Source: Synechococcales cyanobacterium PMM_0085 (lineage in GTDB: Bacteria > Cyanobacteriota > Cyanobacteriia > Elainellales > Elainellaceae). From it: a DNA stretch of 7,217 nt. Position 1 is the stretch's first letter, and the number at the start of each line of letters is the position of its first letter. Shown one piece after another: positions 5,091 to 7,217 of this stretch. The DNA is taken from assembly GCA_949127705.1 (NCBI GenBank), contig CASBQJ010000335.1, forward strand, positions 1 to 7,217. Direction: 5' to 3'. The notes under the pieces are model-generated. The model ran no database searches. It was not told the origin of the DNA and saw only the letters and a program-made list of their open reading frames with translations. A program made the position numbers and the translations under genes.

Positions 5091-7217
5091 TTATGTCATT
5101 TGAGTTAGGCGATCGCGCAAAATCTGTGCCTGAGTTTCGGCTTCAGCCAGCGTATCTCGCACGCCCTGAACCACAGCGGCAGGAGCGCGACTGGCAAAGC
5201 TAGCGTTGCTCAGGCGATCGCCCAAACTTTTGATTTCAGCCTCCACCTTCGTCAAATCTTTCTCAACTTTAGCGCGACGAGCCGCTACATCTATTAACCC
5301 AGCGAGGGGAATTAGCACCTGAATTGTGCCGCTGACGCCCACCAAGGTTTGTGCTTCAGCAGCAGGCGTGACAGCCTGAGATTCTGGTTGGGTGATAGGA
5401 CTAACTGAAGGGGGGGGAGCGATCGCTTGCCTGCGCGGAGCGCGGAGCGCCGTCTCGGGGGCAGGCGCGCTAGAGGAGGCATTAGAAGGTACAGCGGGCG
5501 CTTCACCACTCACCTCTTGCCACCAGATTGCCACCCTAGTGCCAAACTGGCGGCGTTGTTCAGCCGTTAACAAATTGCGGTAACCAAACCAGGCTGTGTA
5601 GCTCAAGCCAATCAATTGCAGCAGCGGCGAGATCAAAATCAAATCATCAACTGTATCTAGAATTGCCAAGATCACACGGGCTAAGACAATGACCGCAAAC
5701 AGCAAACCCAGGTTGATCAAGGGCTTGCGGTATTGTTCTAGCGCCCCCAAGTCAAATCCTTCCAATGCCTTAAACGTAGCTTGAGCGGTGCCCTTGGCAA
5801 ATTGGGCGGCTTGGCCTGCGGCGGCTTCAAAGCTGTCGGGGGCTGCTGTTGGCGCTGCTGTTGGCGATCGCGGCTCTGATCCCGGCTCTACTCCCGGCTC
5901 TGCTCCCGGCTCTGCTCCGGTAATGGTTAGGTGCTCCACCTTGGCCAAGTCCTGAATGTACACCTGGCCAGCCGTCAAAATTTGCTGTTCCCGAGGGCTG
6001 GCGGTGCTCAAAATGGTTTTGATCTTGACTCCTGGCTTAATATCGGCCTCGGCGCGCAGGTTGCGGATAGTGCGAATGGTGTCAATCAGCTGATCAAACT
6101 GAGCTTCTAAATCAGCATCGATCAGGCTGGGATTGGCCACCGGGTAGGGCTGGAGCGCCAGGGTTTGGCTCTCGTCGATTTGAGTCAGCGTGTGCCACAC
6201 CTCTTCGGTAATGTGAGGCATGAAGGGGTGCAGCAAGCGCAGCGTACCGTCAAGCACGGTGGCCAAAATCTGCTGAGCCGTGTGGCGGGACGGCGAATCG
6301 GTCTGCTGGAGGCGAGATTTGGCCAGTTCGATGTACCAGTCGCAAAAATCGCCTCGAATAAACTCGTATAGCCCCTTGGCCGCTTCACCTAGTCCGTAGC
6401 TTTCGATCGAGGCGCGGGTTTGTTGGATGGTCTGGTGATAGCGCGATAAAATCCACCGATCGGCTAACTCCAAGGTTTTGTGATCCCCGCCTGGCTCACC
6501 CAATGCGGCGGGGGTCTGGCCATCTAGGTTCATGATCACAAAGCGCGACGCATTCCACAGCTTGTTGGCAAAGTTGCGCGAGGCTTCTACCGAACCGGAT
6601 TCGTCGGTTTTACGGTTATACTCCAACCGAATGTCTTGTCCGGCTCCGGCCACTTCCCGCACCAGAGTATAGCGCAGTGCATCGGTGCCGTATTTGTTGA
6701 TCAGCAGCAGGGGATCGATGCCGTTGTTGGCCGACTTGGACATCTTTTTGTTGTTTTCATCCCGCACCAGCCCGTGAATGTAGACGGTTTTGAAGGGGAT
6801 TTTGCCCGTAAAGTGGGACGACATCATGGCCATGCGGGCGACCCAGAAAAAGATGATATCGAACCCGGTGACCAGGGTGCTGGTGGGGAAGTAGGTAGCT
6901 AGGTCGGCGGTTGGGTCGGGCCAGCCCAGGGTCGAAAACGGCCACAGTCCGGCGGAAAACCAGGTATCGAGCACGTCTGGATCTTGCCGCAGCTGAACGC
7001 CATCGCCAAAGAAAGCAATCAGCGTTTCGCGGGCTTCGGCTTCGCTGGCGGCGACCGCGAAGGGCGTATCGTCGGTGATTTCGCCCCCGGTTTCACTGAC
7101 GGCGTACCAGGCGGGGATCTGATGTCCCCACCAGAGCTGGCGCGAAATACACCAGTCTTTCAGGTTCACCAGCCAGTCGCGGTATACCTTCGTCCAGCGT
7201 TCGGGCACAAAGGCGGG
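5091..7217 (-). CDS. valS: Valyl-tRNA synthetase with CAAD membrane-anchor insertion (N-terminus beyond right edge)
   Basis: ValRS charges tRNA-Val with valine. The visible 708 residues enter at PAFVPERWTKVYRDWL, after the HIGH motif and most of the editing domain, which lie outside. They include WCISRQLWWGHQIPAWY, the segment PDVLDTWFSAGLWPFSTLGWPD and DIIFFWVARM. The class I signature KKMSKS follows, with KMSKS encoded at 6732-6746. The helical anticodon-binding domain comes next (RNFANKLWNASRF, RGDFCDWYIELAK, LLHPFMPHITEEVW). After DLAKVEHLTIT the normal chain is interrupted by about 190 residues holding a CAAD domain. It then resumes at about GTIQVLIPLAGLIDVAARRAKVEKDL, the C-terminal coiled-coil tRNA arm, and ends DRLTQMT. 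CAAD is known to anchor some cyanobacterial synthetases to thylakoids, so this enzyme is probably membrane-associated. A GTG at 7208 is internal, not the start. The HmpF-like gene follows on the same strand. Confidence 0.97.
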   Translation of the reverse strand, partial: PAFVPERWTKVYRDWLVNLKDWCISRQLWWGHQIPAWYAVSETGGEITDDTPFAVAASEAEARETLIAFFGDGVQLRQDPDVLDTWFSAGLWPFSTLGWPDPTADLATYFPTSTLVTGFDIIFFWVARMAMMSSHFTGKIPFKTVYIHGLVRDENNKKMSKSANNGIDPLLLINKYGTDALRYTLVREVAGAGQDIRLEYNRKTDESGSVEASRNFANKLWNASRFVIMNLDGQTPAALGEPGGDHKTLELADRWILSRYHQTIQQTRASIESYGLGEAAKGLYEFIRGDFCDWYIELAKSRLQQTDSPSRHTAQQILATVLDGTLRLLHPFMPHITEEVWHTLTQIDESQTLALQPYPVANPSLIDADLEAQFDQLIDTIRTIRNLRAEADIKPGVKIKTILSTASPREQQILTAGQVYIQDLAKVEHLTITGAEPGAEPGVEPGSEPRSPTAAPTAAPDSFEAAAGQAAQFAKGTAQATFKALEGFDLGALEQYRKPLINLGLLFAVIVLARVILAILDTVDDLILISPLLQLIGLSYTAWFGYRNLLTAEQRRQFGTRVAIWWQEVSGEAPAVPSNASSSAPAPETALRAPRRQAIAPPPSVSPITQPESQAVTPAAEAQTLVGVSGTIQVLIPLAGLIDVAARRAKVEKDLTKVEAEIKSLGDRLSNASFASRAPAAVVQGVRDTLAEAETQAQILRDRLTQMT
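5433..5446. repeat. Heptamer tandem repeat GCGCGGA x2 inside a GC-rich inverted repeat
   Basis: GCGCGGA occurs at 5433-5439 and 5440-5446, followed by a degenerate third unit (GCGCCGT). GCCTGC (5429-5434) and GCAGGC (5461-5466) flank the tract as inverted arms. It is in the distal CAAD linker, where a 7-bp period shifts reading frame with each added unit, so the coding tolerance here is notable. Confidence 0.6.
5842..5865. repeat. 12-bp tandem duplication in the CAAD linker
   Basis: GCTGCTGTTGGC is present in two perfect adjacent copies (5842-5853 and 5854-5865) and encodes the repeated Pro-Thr-Ala-Ala of the linker just before the CAAD amphipathic helix. The unit is a multiple of three, so copy number can change without frameshift. 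Confidence 0.85.
5869..5916. repeat. 12-bp tandem repeat, about four copies, encoding (A/V/S)EPG
   Basis: Four consecutive 12-bp units of the form CCCGGCTCTGCT cover this stretch. The two copies at 5893-5916 are identical, 5881-5892 differs by one base, and 5869-5880 is more degenerate. On the coding strand they give alternating Glu-Pro-Gly with Ala, Val or Ser, forming the flexible hinge where the CAAD insertion leaves the ValRS body. Confidence 0.9.

Larger units (their letters stand above)
5349..5918 (-). other. CAAD domain and flanking low-complexity linkers inserted in ValRS
   Basis: In protein order, the insertion begins with a Glu-Pro-Gly repeat and a Pro-Thr-Ala stretch. An amphipathic helix follows (FEAAAGQAAQFAKGTAQATF), then LEQYRKPLINLGLL. 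Two hydrophobic segments, around LINLGLLFAVIVLARVILAI and LILISPLLQLIGLSYTAWFG, are encoded at about 5583-5720. After them come the soluble tail RNLLTAEQRRQF and a Pro/Ala/Ser/Gln-rich linker. The LxxYxKPL start, two short helices and the IGL(S/G)YTAWFxYRxLL signature identify CAAD (cyanobacterial aminoacyl-tRNA synthetase appended domain), which is related to the plant CURT1 thylakoid-curvature proteins. The insertion falls between the anticodon-binding domain and the C-terminal arm, leaving both intact. Confidence 0.92.

Noticed and set aside
5312..5509. Alternative-frame open frame overlapping the CAAD linker
   Set aside because: Its Arg/Pro/Leu-rich composition is what GC-rich linker DNA gives out of frame; the ValRS frame continues through it into conserved C-terminal arm sequence.
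7206..7208. GTG at 7208 as the start of valS
   Set aside because: The reading frame is open to the window edge with conserved ValRS sequence (PAFVPERW), and a complete enzyme needs several hundred more N-terminal residues including HIGH.

Overview
The window is cyanobacterial chromosome. Two photosystem I genes (psaF, psaJ), a valyl-tRNA synthetase carrying a CAAD thylakoid anchor, and at least 14 copies of the cyanobacterial HIP1 octamer (GCGATCGC) in 7.2 kb all point the same way. A short protein resembling the N-terminus of the motility protein HmpF suggests a type IV pilus-bearing, perhaps filamentous (Leptolyngbya-like) organism; that last step is a guess from protein flavour, not a demonstration.

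Layout from left to right. (1) 1-200, minus strand: N-terminal end of tsaD (tRNA t6A synthesis), running off the left edge and divergent from psaF. (2) 490-1328, plus strand: psaF and psaJ, separated by an unusually roomy 224-bp gap containing a 15-bp tandem repeat and a large palindromic element; a classic rho-independent terminator follows psaJ at 1380-1408. (3) 1420-3156, minus strand: an NFACT/RqcH-family ribosome quality control protein, convergent with psaJ and starting with GTG. (4) 3438-4373, plus strand: remA (DUF370) followed by gmk (guanylate kinase), divergent from rqcH. The trio rqcH/remA/gmk also clusters in Bacillus, so this is old conserved gene order. (5) 4407-4435: a near-perfect palindrome of a type scattered through cyanobacterial genomes, between convergent genes. 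(6) 4499-4990, minus strand: a 163-residue HmpF-N-terminus-like coiled-coil protein. (7) 5091-7217, minus strand: the C-terminal 708 residues of ValRS, with a roughly 190-residue insertion carrying a two-helix CAAD membrane anchor and repetitive, low-complexity linkers. Its N-terminal part (HIGH motif, most of the editing domain) lies beyond the right edge.

Functionally the window mixes photosystem I assembly with translation and its quality control: TsaD modifies tRNA, ValRS charges tRNA and is probably tethered to thylakoids through CAAD, and RqcH rescues obstructed large ribosomal subunits. RemA is a DNA-binding regulator and Gmk supplies GDP. No CRISPR array, tRNA, rRNA, transposase or defence cassette was seen. 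I found no convincing undescribed multi-gene system. The most worthwhile oddities are the short HmpF-like gene, the repeat-rich CAAD insertion, the palindromic element between psaF and psaJ, and the E-R form of the RqcH catalytic D-R pair.
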